From: Butyrivibrio sp. NC2007
Lineage (GTDB): Bacteria > Bacillota > Clostridia > Lachnospirales > Lachnospiraceae
Length of the DNA stretch: 64,000 bases
Direction of reading: 5' to 3'
NCBI RefSeq assembly: GCF_000421405.1
Contig: NZ_ATWY01000012.1
Coordinates: 62,001-126,000 of the forward strand
The notes under the pieces were generated by a model, which ran no database searches, had not been told where the DNA came from, and was given only the letters and a program-made list of their open reading frames with translations. Position numbers and translations under genes: made by a program. Positions 7,652-16,484 of this stretch are shown piece by piece (the stretch's first letter is position 1; every line of letters starts with the position of its first letter).

Positions 7652-8659
7652 ATGGCGATAAGTAGACAGTTTAAATCTATTTATGAAGAAAACGAAACGG
7701 AATATGTTTTTTCTACCAGAGCGTTTAGACAGGCGATGCAACAATATGTCAGCATGCGTAACAAAGAGGATGACGATAAATATACTCAGGAAAAATTTCT
7801 ATCAGAAGTTGGGGAAAAAATAAACAAAAGCCCCGAGGCAATTAAACAGTGGATACGTGGGAACAATGGTCCTAGCGATATTGGGGTTGTGAAGGATATT
7901 GCTGAGATTTTTGATGTTGATTTCAAGCGAATGTTAGTTCCTCGTAAGATTTTAAGTGACAAAGATAAGGAAATTGATTTTAAAGTGACAGCAAATGACG
8001 AAAAAAGCGTTGTAATGCAGTTCCACGCAATTCTCTCAGATTTCATTTACGATTACATAGGTGGTGACTTCAGAGATTTGTTTATTGATAGGCGTTATGG
8101 CGTATATGCAGAAGATATTGATAAGGATATAGCTGATTTTATCTTTAATCTTTATAAGCAGTTGGAGAAAGTAGCTTTGGCGCTTTCAGTTGACACTTAT
8201 CAAAAATTGCATCGCTATATTACCGAATGCAAGGTGTTCGCATATAACGGGATGGATGAAGCCACGCCGCATTTGTATGGCTTGGTTATGCAAAATCCCA
8301 GGTGGATTGAGGCAAATCCATATCTAAAAACAATAGCGAATTACTCCTATAGTACATCGTTCGAAGATACCCTGTTCTTTTGGAAAAAAGATGAGATAGA
8401 GGAATTAGTTGAACCGTTTAAGAAGGAAGCATCTTGTGATTATATAGGCTCAGCTAGTATGGGATTTTGGAGTGACTATCGAGGAGAGCATGTAGGACTG
8501 GGGGTTGATGAAGCGGATAAGGCACAGTATATCAGTGGTGATGATGTTTGGGAGTATTTCTTTTATGAACCATACGAAGCTGTCCCGATGGAATTAGCAA
8601 AAACTCTTACAATGTTGTTTAGAAAGGACTTTCCTCAGTTTTTTGGTGCTTCAGAATAA
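7652..8659 (+). CDS. HTH-containing protein, first of tandem pair
   Basis: This is a 335-residue protein. The N-terminal 110 residues hold a conserved block ending in a helix-turn-helix-like stretch, INKSPEAIKQWIRGNNGPSD, followed by VKDIAEIFDVD. This is how Cro/CI-type domains look, and the next gene has the same block. The C-terminal 220 residues are acidic, aromatic and helical, with no recognised domain and no membrane segment. I start at 7652 because GGAGG lies 5 bases upstream. It lies 29 bases before the second paralogue. Confidence 0.7.
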   Translation: MAISRQFKSIYEENETEYVFSTRAFRQAMQQYVSMRNKEDDDKYTQEKFLSEVGEKINKSPEAIKQWIRGNNGPSDIGVVKDIAEIFDVDFKRMLVPRKILSDKDKEIDFKVTANDEKSVVMQFHAILSDFIYDYIGGDFRDLFIDRRYGVYAEDIDKDIADFIFNLYKQLEKVALALSVDTYQKLHRYITECKVFAYNGMDEATPHLYGLVMQNPRWIEANPYLKTIANYSYSTSFEDTLFFWKKDEIEELVEPFKKEASCDYIGSASMGFWSDYRGEHVGLGVDEADKAQYISGDDVWEYFFYEPYEAVPMELAKTLTMLFRKDFPQFFGASE

Positions 8660-8687
8660 GTGGAAGAGTTATTCAAAAGGAGACACG

Positions 8688-9614
8688 ATGGCAAAAAGTA
8701 AGAATTTCAGAGTTTATGAAGACAATGGAGAACGATTTAGATTCTCAAGCATAAAGTTCAGGACGGCAATGAAGGCATTACAGGTTGAGCGAAAGACTAA
8801 TTCTGGGAAAAAACCAGCACTTAATGATCTTTATTTTGAAATTGGCGATAGAGTTGGCATTGGTTCGGAAGCTATAAAGCAATGGTACAATGGCAACAAT
8901 GGGCCTGGAGATGTGAGCATGATTAAAGAAGCAGCAAAAATGTTAGGCGTTGATATGAAAGATTTAACAGAGGCTCCCGATTATATTGGGGCTACAATAG
9001 AAGAAAACTTTGTGCCGTTTGGTTCGGATGAAAAGACACTTGTAAGAGATATGTATAGGTTGTTCGTGAATTATATATATTGGTTTGTGGGTACAGAGTC
9101 AGAAAACAATGCACTTCTTTTAATGGAAGATGCTTATGATGAGGAGTGTAAGTATGTGTCAGGAATGTACAAATATCTGGACAGCATAGCGTTAGATATT
9201 AGCCATGAGACGTATCTAAAGCTCAGAAAGACTATAACTGAACTGAAATTTATTACGGAACCACATATGGGCTATTGGTTTCCTAAGACATGGATAGAGG
9301 TCAATCCTATTTTAGGTACAGATGATTTCGAGGTTTTACAAAAAGATATAGCAAGTAATAGTAGTGTTATCGGCTATTCAGAGTATATAGAGAATCCTGA
9401 GCAGGTCATGCATATGTTTTTAGAAGATATGCCAGAACTTGTGAGCAGAGTAGATGAACTGCATGAGGCTGGGATAGACAGTGAGTATGGAACATTGCAG
9501 ACGCTAGACAGGAATCGCATAAGCATTAATTACTACATTTATGAGTTAATAGTAAAGGAAGCAACGCTATCATTGGCGTTGCTTATGAAGAAAAGATTTG
9601 CCAACCTTTTCTAA
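8688..9614 (+). CDS. HTH-containing protein, second of tandem pair
   Basis: This 308-residue protein is paralogous to the preceding one. Both share an opening with Y-E-(E/D)-N, a segment FSSIKFRTAMKAL (FSTRAFRQAMQQY in the first), and the HTH stretch SEAIKQWYNGNNGPGD followed by IKEAAKMLGVD. Their C-terminal regions have diverged more, as expected if each binds a different partner or ligand. AAAGGAG precedes the ATG at 8688. An intrinsic terminator follows at 9685. Function unknown; a paired regulator or phage-like control module is possible. Confidence 0.7.
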   Translation: MAKSKNFRVYEDNGERFRFSSIKFRTAMKALQVERKTNSGKKPALNDLYFEIGDRVGIGSEAIKQWYNGNNGPGDVSMIKEAAKMLGVDMKDLTEAPDYIGATIEENFVPFGSDEKTLVRDMYRLFVNYIYWFVGTESENNALLLMEDAYDEECKYVSGMYKYLDSIALDISHETYLKLRKTITELKFITEPHMGYWFPKTWIEVNPILGTDDFEVLQKDIASNSSVIGYSEYIENPEQVMHMFLEDMPELVSRVDELHEAGIDSEYGTLQTLDRNRISINYYIYELIVKEATLSLALLMKKRFANLF

Positions 9615-9684
9615 ACAAGGCAAAGTTTATAACCGAATATACTTTATCAAAAAGCATTTACAGCGTTTTTCCCAAATGGCTCAT

Positions 9685-9711
9685 TCCGCTCACTTTGTGG
9701 GCGGATTTTTT
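9685..9711 (+). terminator. Rho-independent terminator
   Basis: TCCGCTCAC-TTT-GTGGGCGGA forms a 9-bp stem with one wobble pair, followed by six T residues. It ends the operon containing the two HTH paralogues. Confidence 0.85.
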
Positions 9712-9774
9712 GTTACAATTAGAAGGTAGTACTTTTAGAATTAAAGCTTTTGAGTGATATAAATAAGGATAAAG

Positions 9775-10026
9775 ATGGAGCAACAGAAATTCTTCTATAA
9801 TATATGCAGCGACCTGTGGAGCTTTTCAAAAACTCTGAACAAAAGTAGCAGTGAAATGACAGATGAGGACTGGTCCAATGCGATTCAGCTAATGGATAAG
9901 ACCGCGGAGAAATACCGCAGCCTTGGTGAAAAGGAGCATGATCTGGCATATTCATCGATGATGGGGATACTGAATTATATTGAAAGCAAAGGGAAGACAG
10001 AAAATGGGTCTAACAGAAATCAGTAA
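9775..10026 (+). CDS. Hypothetical protein overlapping kptA
   Basis: This is an 83-residue, mainly helical, polar protein (SDLWSFSKTLNKSSSEMTDE; QLMDKTAEKYRSLGEKEH). Its 3' end overlaps the start of kptA by 23 bases in another frame, so the two are probably translationally coupled. No family recognised. Confidence 0.6.
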   Translation: MEQQKFFYNICSDLWSFSKTLNKSSSEMTDEDWSNAIQLMDKTAEKYRSLGEKEHDLAYSSMMGILNYIESKGKTENGSNRNQ

Positions 10027-10537
10027 ATATATAGCACTTATACTCCGACACAAACCGGAAACGATAGGGATCACGCTGGATGAGCATGGATGGGCGAATG
10101 TCGATGAACTCATCGCAGGCATTTCCAAGGAACACGACTTTAACATGGAAATGCTTGAAGAGATTGTCAGAACTGACAACAAGCAGAGATACTCTTTTAA
10201 TGAAGATAAGACTCTGATCCGAGCTAACCAGGGACATTCCATACCGGTAGATGTGGAACTTGAGAAAGCGACACCTCCAGACATCTTATATCATGGCAGC
10301 GCAGTAAAGTTTGAGGAATCCATAGATAAAGAAGGCCTTATTCCGAAATCCAGGCTGTATGTGCATCTTTCAAAAGACTATGACACTGCTGTCACAGTTG
10401 GCTCTCGTCATGGCAAACCTGTCATCTATAAGGTCAAGGCAGGAGAGATGACAAAAGATGGGTATGAATTCTTCCTGTCAGAAAATAAAGTCTGGCTGAC
10501 AAAAAGTGTACCGGTGAAGTATCTTGAAAAGATTTGA
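10004..10537 (+). CDS. kptA: RNA 2'-phosphotransferase, Tpt1/KptA family
   Basis: This 177-residue enzyme is expected to move an internal RNA 2'-phosphate to NAD, releasing nicotinamide and ADP-ribose 1'',2''-cyclic phosphate. The N-terminal domain carries ISKYIALILRHKPE and LDEHGWANVDEL; the C-terminal domain carries ILYHGSA, GLIPKSRLYVHLS and a VTVGSRHGKP segment, which are the NAD- and RNA-binding motifs of Tpt1. The start at 10004 follows GGGAAGAC and begins at the conserved GLTEIS. Bacterial KptA is often without an obvious substrate; here the same replicon carries two RtcB ligases, so a shared RNA-repair role is plausible. Confidence 0.92.
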   Translation: MGLTEISKYIALILRHKPETIGITLDEHGWANVDELIAGISKEHDFNMEMLEEIVRTDNKQRYSFNEDKTLIRANQGHSIPVDVELEKATPPDILYHGSAVKFEESIDKEGLIPKSRLYVHLSKDYDTAVTVGSRHGKPVIYKVKAGEMTKDGYEFFLSENKVWLTKSVPVKYLEKI

Positions 10538-10555
10538 TTACGGGAAATAGCTGCT

Positions 10556-10699
10556 ATGAAGAAATTACCTGCAACTACTGCAAAATCTGAGATCAAAATA
10601 AAGGAAAATCCCAAGGCTGAAGCTATTAAGAAAGCTCCGGATGAAGTAATTGCCATGGCAATACGGGATGCTATGCTAAAGGAGAAGGAAAAGAGATGA
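10556..10699 (+). CDS. Small Lys-rich ORF coupled to flavodoxin gene
   Basis: This is a 47-residue ORF, highly charged (10 or more Lys), whose stop overlaps the flavodoxin start by ATGA. Its last codons supply the ribosome binding site (AAAGGAGAAGG) of the next gene. It may be a real small protein or only a coupling ORF. Upstream binding site is poor (GGGAAATAG). Confidence 0.4.
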   Translation: MKKLPATTAKSEIKIKENPKAEAIKKAPDEVIAMAIRDAMLKEKEKR

Positions 10700-11187
10700 A
10701 AACAATTATTGTTTATTATTCACTTGAGGGGAACACTGAGTATGTAGTAAATGCAATTTCAGGTAAGCTTTCTGCAGATGTTTTGAAGCTTGCTCCAAAG
10801 AAAGCTTATTCAGATAAGGGCTTTTCGAAGTTTTTTTGGGGCGGCAAAAGTGCTGTTATGGCTGAGACACCTGAACTTGAGCCATATAATGTTGACCTGT
10901 CACAATATGATCAGGTGGTTATTGGATTCCCTGTATGGGCCGGAACCTTTACTCCGCCTATCAGGACATTTGTAAAAGACAACAAGGCTGCACTCAAGGG
11001 AAAGAGAATATCTGCTTTTGCATGCCAGAGTGGAGCCGGTGCAGAAAAAGCTTTTGCAAAGCTTCGCGACTACATTGGAATAGATGAGTTCTATGCCAAC
11101 ATCATTCTTATCGATCCAAAGGCTAAACCATCAGAACAAAATGACCTTACCATCGATACATTTTGTAAGAAGCTTCAAAACGAGTAA
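10696..11187 (+). CDS. Flavodoxin family protein
   Basis: This 163-residue flavodoxin has the FMN phosphate loop at residues 7-14 (YYSLEGNTE), an IGFPVWAGTFTPP segment (about 76-88) that forms the second FMN loop, and FACQSGAGAEKAF as the third. It resembles the NAD(P)H oxidoreductase-type flavodoxins of clostridia. It is cytosolic. It probably shares a transcript with kptA and the small Lys-rich ORF. It is related in fold to the protein at 438 but is not its close duplicate. Confidence 0.9.
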   Translation: MKTIIVYYSLEGNTEYVVNAISGKLSADVLKLAPKKAYSDKGFSKFFWGGKSAVMAETPELEPYNVDLSQYDQVVIGFPVWAGTFTPPIRTFVKDNKAALKGKRISAFACQSGAGAEKAFAKLRDYIGIDEFYANIILIDPKAKPSEQNDLTIDTFCKKLQNE

Positions 11188-11296
11188 AAAATCGTTAAAA
11201 GATTTTGGCTTTCAGGGTGGGATTATTCACTTTTGAATTCTGAAAACGCAATACAGAGCTTTTGAAAAGATATTTATCTTGAGGTGTTCAATACCT

Positions 11297-12196
11297 ATGT
11301 TTGAAATAGATATAAACAAATATAGAAAATATGCTACTGCAAGCGGAACTTATGAGTATGATGGCAGGGAATATATATTAGAGTTTCCGGTGAACCCAGA
11401 AACATACAGAAGACCGTTTTGGCCATCATTCTGGGACAAGTTTGATGCAAAGCGGGTTTTCATAGACATTTATTATCTGGATGAGCATGCTAACTGGGCG
11501 GATGCAGAAAAAAAGGCGGAAGCTTACTTACAGAATCATCTTGATGAATTGCTGGAAAAAAGCGCAACAAGGATATACGAAGATTATTCTTCCAAGGGGT
11601 TTACAAGCTACTATAAGGATTATAGAGGCATCTGGAGATTCGATAGAGAGGATAAAGGGCCAAGGATATACTGGCGCCTTACAGATGACAGTTATCAGGA
11701 AAGGTATATGTCACTACGAAGGAAACTGTCAGTACCCGGAGGCAGGAGGCGCTATATGTTTTCAAAGTTCCTTAAGGTCATTATTGACGACCTTAATATA
11801 ACAGACTTTGATACTGCGCTTGAGATGTTTGAGCATGACCCGGACCGGTTTTCATTTCCTCCTGTTGATACGACCTATTTTGCAGGCTATGATATGAATG
11901 ATCCGATCATTACGATATCGAAGCCTGATATTGTAAGGCAGACAGGCAACAAAAACACCAAGACCTTTGACTTTATAAATGTTGAGATCCTATTAAGGAG
12001 TACCCTCACATTTACTGACTTTGATGAGTTTATCAGGGAAAACCTTTACGACTTCAACAAGAGAGTTCTTGAAGCAATAGGCGAAGATAGGCGATACCAG
12101 CGTTTTGGAGTGCCAACAGAATTTCTGTCTCTTTACAGCATTTCAAAGCATGCAAGAACCGGGCTGAGGTTCAGCTATGAGATAAAACGTATCTGA
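11297..12196 (+). CDS. Hypothetical protein (about 299 aa)
   Basis: This soluble protein is rich in Tyr, Arg and Asp, with stretches such as RRPFWPSFWDKFDAKRVFI and GIWRFDREDKGPRIYWRLTDD. I chose the ATG at 11297 because TTGAGGTG lies about 10 bases upstream; the frame also allows a TTG at 11279. No catalytic motif or membrane segment is visible. It stands alone, about 110 bases after the flavodoxin gene and before the recombinase. Confidence 0.6.
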   Translation: MFEIDINKYRKYATASGTYEYDGREYILEFPVNPETYRRPFWPSFWDKFDAKRVFIDIYYLDEHANWADAEKKAEAYLQNHLDELLEKSATRIYEDYSSKGFTSYYKDYRGIWRFDREDKGPRIYWRLTDDSYQERYMSLRRKLSVPGGRRRYMFSKFLKVIIDDLNITDFDTALEMFEHDPDRFSFPPVDTTYFAGYDMNDPIITISKPDIVRQTGNKNTKTFDFINVEILLRSTLTFTDFDEFIRENLYDFNKRVLEAIGEDRRYQRFGVPTEFLSLYSISKHARTGLRFSYEIKRI

Positions 12197-12217
12197 GTGG
12201 AGGGTATAGAGGCGCGG

Positions 12218-12242
12218 GAACACCTGTTCGTATGCGTATAAT
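12218..12242 (+). promoter_or_regulatory. Possible LexA (SOS) box with -10
   Basis: GAAC-ACCT-GTTC (12218-12229) fits the Gram-positive LexA/DinR half-site spacing (GAAC-N4-GTTC). TATAAT follows at 12237-12242. Both lie about 75 bases upstream of the recombinase start. Confidence 0.45.
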
Positions 12243-12315
12243 TTAAGTTATATTTGAAAGTACGGGAGCCAGATGGTAGAATATAGGTATAGACGTTCAA
12301 AACGAGGTATTTATC

Positions 12316-13371
12316 ATGGAAAAGCCAGTTGCCAAGACCAACTCAGAAAAGCTATATGCTGTATTAGCGGAACTCCCGGAGTTCACCAATAATTTCTTTT
12401 ATTTCGGATCTGCCAACAGATCAGTGCTTACAAAGCTGAATTATGCGCTGGATCTTAGATATTTCTTTGAATATGCAGTTAATTTCTATAGTTACTTCCC
12501 TGACAAATCGGTAAAAGAGCTATCACTGGATGATCTAAAGATGATCACAGCTGTTGATATAGATAACTTTGTAAGTTGGATGACTGAGAATCAGCATCTC
12601 AAAGATAAAACCCTGGCCAGACGCAGAACCTCTATATCTGTGCTTTTTGAGTATCTTATTAATACGGAAAGAAAGCTTGATTATAATCCGGTTTCAGGAT
12701 CATCATCAATTAAGATTGATCTACCGGAGACTGTAACATACCTGACCTTTGATGAGCAGAACGTACTTCTAGATTGTATTAAGAATGGAACCGGCCTGAC
12801 CAAGAAACAACAGGCTTATCATGAGAAATATAAAGAACGTGACCTGGCGATTGTATTTCTTTTCCTCGATACCGGACTTAGAGTTTCCGAGCTGCAGGCT
12901 CTTGATGTGGATGACGTGGTGATCTTCGAGAACCCTTATCACCCAGAGAAAAATGAGTGCTATGTCAACGCCCTTAGAAAAGGTCACAAGAGAAGCAACA
13001 ACACCTCTAAAGTGTATTTTTCTGATGAATCCAAGGATTACCTTAGGGCATACCTGGATTTACGAGAGATGAAGGGCGAGAAATTCAAGGAGGGGACTCC
13101 TCTCTTTATCACCCTGGAAGGAACTAGACTCTCCATCCGCGAGATCCAGCAGATGCTGAAAAAGTACGTTAAAGCATCCCTAAACCGCAGTGATATCAGC
13201 GTTCATAAACTCCGTTCCAGCTTTGCCATGGAGTTTTATAAGCATGAGAAAAATATCCTCGTCCTCCAGCAGCGCATGGGCCATAAGTCCATGGCAGCCA
13301 CCAACATCTATGCTAGGGCTAGCGACAAAGAGGAGGCGGTTAAGGAGTCAAGGAACTGGAGAAATAAATGA
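12316..13371 (+). CDS. Tyrosine recombinase / phage-type integrase
   Basis: This 351-residue recombinase breaks and rejoins DNA through a 3'-phosphotyrosine link. The N-terminal SAM-like core-binding domain spans about 30-120. The catalytic residues are all present: Arg189 (DTGLRVSEL), Lys222 (RKG), His297 and Arg300 (HKLR), His323 (GHKS) and Tyr332. It is XerC/D-like in size. No att site or integrated element is visible next to it, so multimer resolution of the replicon is as likely as integration. Its 3' end overlaps the GGDEF/EAL gene tail-to-tail by 24 bases. Confidence 0.92.
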   Translation: MEKPVAKTNSEKLYAVLAELPEFTNNFFYFGSANRSVLTKLNYALDLRYFFEYAVNFYSYFPDKSVKELSLDDLKMITAVDIDNFVSWMTENQHLKDKTLARRRTSISVLFEYLINTERKLDYNPVSGSSSIKIDLPETVTYLTFDEQNVLLDCIKNGTGLTKKQQAYHEKYKERDLAIVFLFLDTGLRVSELQALDVDDVVIFENPYHPEKNECYVNALRKGHKRSNNTSKVYFSDESKDYLRAYLDLREMKGEKFKEGTPLFITLEGTRLSIREIQQMLKKYVKASLNRSDISVHKLRSSFAMEFYKHEKNILVLQQRMGHKSMAATNIYARASDKEEAVKESRNWRNK

Positions 13372-15099
13372 GTCCAATACTACCTTTCTCGCATCTTCCG
13401 GCGATAATGGACGTCCCCAGATAAATCCCTGCACATAATCGCATCCAATAGCTTTCAGCGTATCGAGCTGATCCTGCTGTTCAACTCCTTCAGATATAAC
13501 ATCGATTCCCATTATATGACCTAAGGATATTAGTGCCGCTACGTATTGTTTAGAAGAATCACTGCTATTCATCTTATCTATGAAAGACTTATCTATCTTA
13601 AGCAGATTAGCTGGAAAACTGTTCAAATAGCTTAGAGATGAGTATCCTGTGCCAAAATCATCAATTGCAATCTGGATACCCATCTTTTTTATTGCTTCAA
13701 TGCACTCAAATGCCTTATCCATAGACTCAATCATTATTGATTCAGTAATTTCTATTTCTAGGTTTTCCGGCTTTATACCACTTTCATCCATGATTGTAAT
13801 AAGTTCATCCAAAAAGTCCGCTCTCATCATATGCTTCACCGAAACATTGATGCTTAGCATGATGTCAGCTCCGGTTTCTTTTATCAGATTACCAATGAAT
13901 CGTGCTGATTTTCTAAATACAGAACTGTCTATTTTATCAATAATCCCGATACTCTCGGCAACAGGAATGAACTCACCTGGACTGATAAAAGAACCATCAT
14001 TATCTTTCATACGGGCAAGCGCTTCGAAACCTCTGAGCTTATGCTCCATATTAAACTGCGGCTGAAGGTTATAAAAGATAGTGTCGTTTTCAATTGCAGC
14101 TCTTATTTTTGACTCTAGTTCAGCTGTATACAGGTTATCCATCATAGCATTTGAAAACCGCATAACTTGCTGCAGTCCTGCGTTTTCTTTTGCCTTTAAC
14201 ATGGCAATATTTGCATAAGTAAACAGCTCGTCTACATCTTTTGTATCACTTGGAAATTCTGCATATCCAAAGCTTGCCGACATGCTTATGCTATAGTCAT
14301 GTACTTCGATTTTATCTTTGAGTGCACTTGCGTATAGATTGATTGTTTTTAATATGTCATCCTCTGTGAGGTAATGCCTTATCACAATAGCAAACTCATC
14401 TCCTGACAGGCGACAAATAAAATCAAGTGTTCCAGAACTTCCATTATCTGCAATACTCTTCCAGCGGGAAGCCACTTCGATCAGGACCGCATTTCCAACA
14501 TCAAAGCCCATGGTATCGTTGATTCCTTTAAATCCATTGAGGTTCACCGATACTGCAGCAAAGGGAGTTCCTCTTTTTATGAAGTCCATGACAAGTTCAG
14601 AACATGCAAATCTATTAGGGAGTCCGGTAAGCATATCAGTTACTGCCTGCTCACGTAACTTGGTCTGGTACTTATCAATTCTTATGTTGTTTATAAAAAT
14701 AACTATTATTGCAATTATGGCCGCAAGATTCCCAAATACTCCAGGAATGCTAGTATAGGTCTTTCTTAAAAATATACCCATAAATATCATGGGAAGCTGT
14801 AGTAACAAAACTGTGAGCGCAGTAAAGAATCCTTTCTTCCCATAATAAACGGTCAAAAGGATTGCTACTATATTAGCAATTGAGGAAATAACTCCAGCGA
14901 ACGTATAAATACTGATATCGATTCCGTTAATATTTACAGAGCTTTGGGACTTAGCCACGAAAGACACCCCAAAAGTGCAGGCAAGATAAATAATAAGCAG
15001 CACAAAAAAACCCTTCGCAGGAGCACGTTTTTCTATATATAGCTGTTCGAGTGTCTTTTCAAGAATTCTCTTTTCAGAAGCCTTTTTGTCTTTTTCCAT
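13348..15099 (-). CDS. Membrane GGDEF/EAL cyclic-di-GMP protein
   Basis: This 583-residue protein begins with about four membrane segments (residues 29-140), then a GGDEF domain and an EAL domain. The GGDEF signature reads SGDEF (232-236). The usual RxxD inhibitory site just before it lacks its Arg, so the cyclase may be active without product feedback, or may be degenerate. The EAL domain keeps FEALARM (358-364), the ExTE motif (EIEITES), the DDFGTG metal loop and a GVEQ segment, so phosphodiesterase activity is likely. It would tune cyclic-di-GMP at the membrane. Confidence 0.92.
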   Translation of the reverse strand: MEKDKKASEKRILEKTLEQLYIEKRAPAKGFFVLLIIYLACTFGVSFVAKSQSSVNINGIDISIYTFAGVISSIANIVAILLTVYYGKKGFFTALTVLLLQLPMIFMGIFLRKTYTSIPGVFGNLAAIIAIIVIFINNIRIDKYQTKLREQAVTDMLTGLPNRFACSELVMDFIKRGTPFAAVSVNLNGFKGINDTMGFDVGNAVLIEVASRWKSIADNGSSGTLDFICRLSGDEFAIVIRHYLTEDDILKTINLYASALKDKIEVHDYSISMSASFGYAEFPSDTKDVDELFTYANIAMLKAKENAGLQQVMRFSNAMMDNLYTAELESKIRAAIENDTIFYNLQPQFNMEHKLRGFEALARMKDNDGSFISPGEFIPVAESIGIIDKIDSSVFRKSARFIGNLIKETGADIMLSINVSVKHMMRADFLDELITIMDESGIKPENLEIEITESIMIESMDKAFECIEAIKKMGIQIAIDDFGTGYSSLSYLNSFPANLLKIDKSFIDKMNSSDSSKQYVAALISLGHIMGIDVISEGVEQQDQLDTLKAIGCDYVQGFIWGRPLSPEDARKVVLDSFISPVP

Positions 15100-15184
15100 G
15101 GTCTATTTTCCGTACGAAAATAATCGATGATTCTGTTTTCATTTTATCATCATGCGGAAAATCATTCCATTTAATATTCTTTTC

Positions 15185-16459
15185 CTAGAAGTCACAATTT
15201 ATGTCATGCCTAAAGCAGAATTCTCGTATCCACCTCCACTCTTCCTCTGAGCATTCAGTATTAAACCTGTGATAAGCTTGAGTAACCTCTTGATCATAGA
15301 TTTCAATAGTAATGAAGGGCTCATATATGTTGTCTTCTCTTCTAAGAAACATAATGGTTGTATCGTTTTCGATATAAGCCTCCAGATAGGTCATCAGGCA
15401 ATTACTCATGTATATAGATTCTTTGCAAAAATCATTTATCGTCTGAGGATACCTGATAACATACCCATCATAACGCTCCTGCCATTTGTAATCTCTTTTT
15501 CTATTAGACCTTCTAATATCCTTATCTAGGTCCTTCCTATAAGTAGTCAGATAATGTAGAAGTTCTGAAATCTTAGAAGAATCCAACTTGGGCAGATATG
15601 CAGCGTAGAATGGATCAACCTTCACAAGCGCTTTAGCTCTTTCATTAAGCGTTTTCTGCGCTGTCTCTGAATACATAAATCTTAAAAACTGTGCATGGAT
15701 CCAGATGTTGGTCAGCTTTGCCTTCTTCGATAAGAATAGCCTATATATCTCTGGATTAGTCAGGTTTCCTTTCTTCAATCGTAAAAGATATTCGCATTGG
15801 GCATCGTTTAAAGGATCTTTGAAGATATCAGGATACTGGCTATTCAACTGTTTTAGATATTCCCGGTATTCTTTGTTTGCCAGTAACTCGGCGCCGTACT
15901 CAGTATTCACTGCTCTGATGACTCGCATGGGAACATGATCATAGATTTCCGATGGATTTGTTGCCAGAAGATTGATTTCATGTGCTTCAGGAGCCCTTAC
16001 GGCCAGCTCATCAACACCGGATTTATACAGAAGCTCTTTGATTGTGTTCTGGGTCATGCAGTGGTGGATATGATCTAAAAGACGCATTTCATGAGTGTAA
16101 TATCTTTTTAAGTGCCATTGCGGATGCAATTCTGAATAGTACTTGTAGATATGATCAAAATCAGCAGAACAAAAGCGCAGTGGATACTCACTTTTCAGAC
16201 ATTTTCTCTCAAACTGCTCCTCTATTTCTGTACTCCAAGATAATCCCTCATGAAATGTAAACCTGGAGACATTAAATATCTTGTCTTCTGGATCAATTAT
16301 CTCCACAAGAAGCAGGTCAATGTATGCTTCTATCGTTATAAACGTAAGCAGTGCTACTCTCTCATTGATTTTTCTTGCTTCTGCAGTGGCTTTCAGGATA
16401 TCTTGTTCACTCAATTTTGGAGCGATCCAGGAGTTTTCTCTTGATAGCACATCAAACAT
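15185..16459 (-). CDS. PcfJ-like protein
   Basis: This protein of about 424 residues has a C-terminal part that matches the PcfJ-like family in pattern: SNCLMTYLEAYIENDTTI, then FLRREDNIYEPFITIEI and TQAYHRFN. The N-terminal two thirds is helical and unassigned. PcfJ proteins are common on conjugative plasmids and phages of Firmicutes, but their role is poorly known. I use the ATG at 16459, which follows GAGGAAAAG, rather than the longer frame that would run into the HTH gene upstream. It follows that gene closely, so the two may be co-transcribed. Confidence 0.72.
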   Translation of the reverse strand: MFDVLSRENSWIAPKLSEQDILKATAEARKINERVALLTFITIEAYIDLLLVEIIDPEDKIFNVSRFTFHEGLSWSTEIEEQFERKCLKSEYPLRFCSADFDHIYKYYSELHPQWHLKRYYTHEMRLLDHIHHCMTQNTIKELLYKSGVDELAVRAPEAHEINLLATNPSEIYDHVPMRVIRAVNTEYGAELLANKEYREYLKQLNSQYPDIFKDPLNDAQCEYLLRLKKGNLTNPEIYRLFLSKKAKLTNIWIHAQFLRFMYSETAQKTLNERAKALVKVDPFYAAYLPKLDSSKISELLHYLTTYRKDLDKDIRRSNRKRDYKWQERYDGYVIRYPQTINDFCKESIYMSNCLMTYLEAYIENDTTIMFLRREDNIYEPFITIEIYDQEVTQAYHRFNTECSEEEWRWIREFCFRHDINCDF

Positions 16460-16484
16460 ACTCTTTTCCTCATACCAAAAACGA

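Noticed and set aside
15151-15168. CATGCGGAAAATCATTCC near 15151, similar to the CATG palindrome centre
   Set aside because: Only one half matches and there is no -10 at the six-base spacing.
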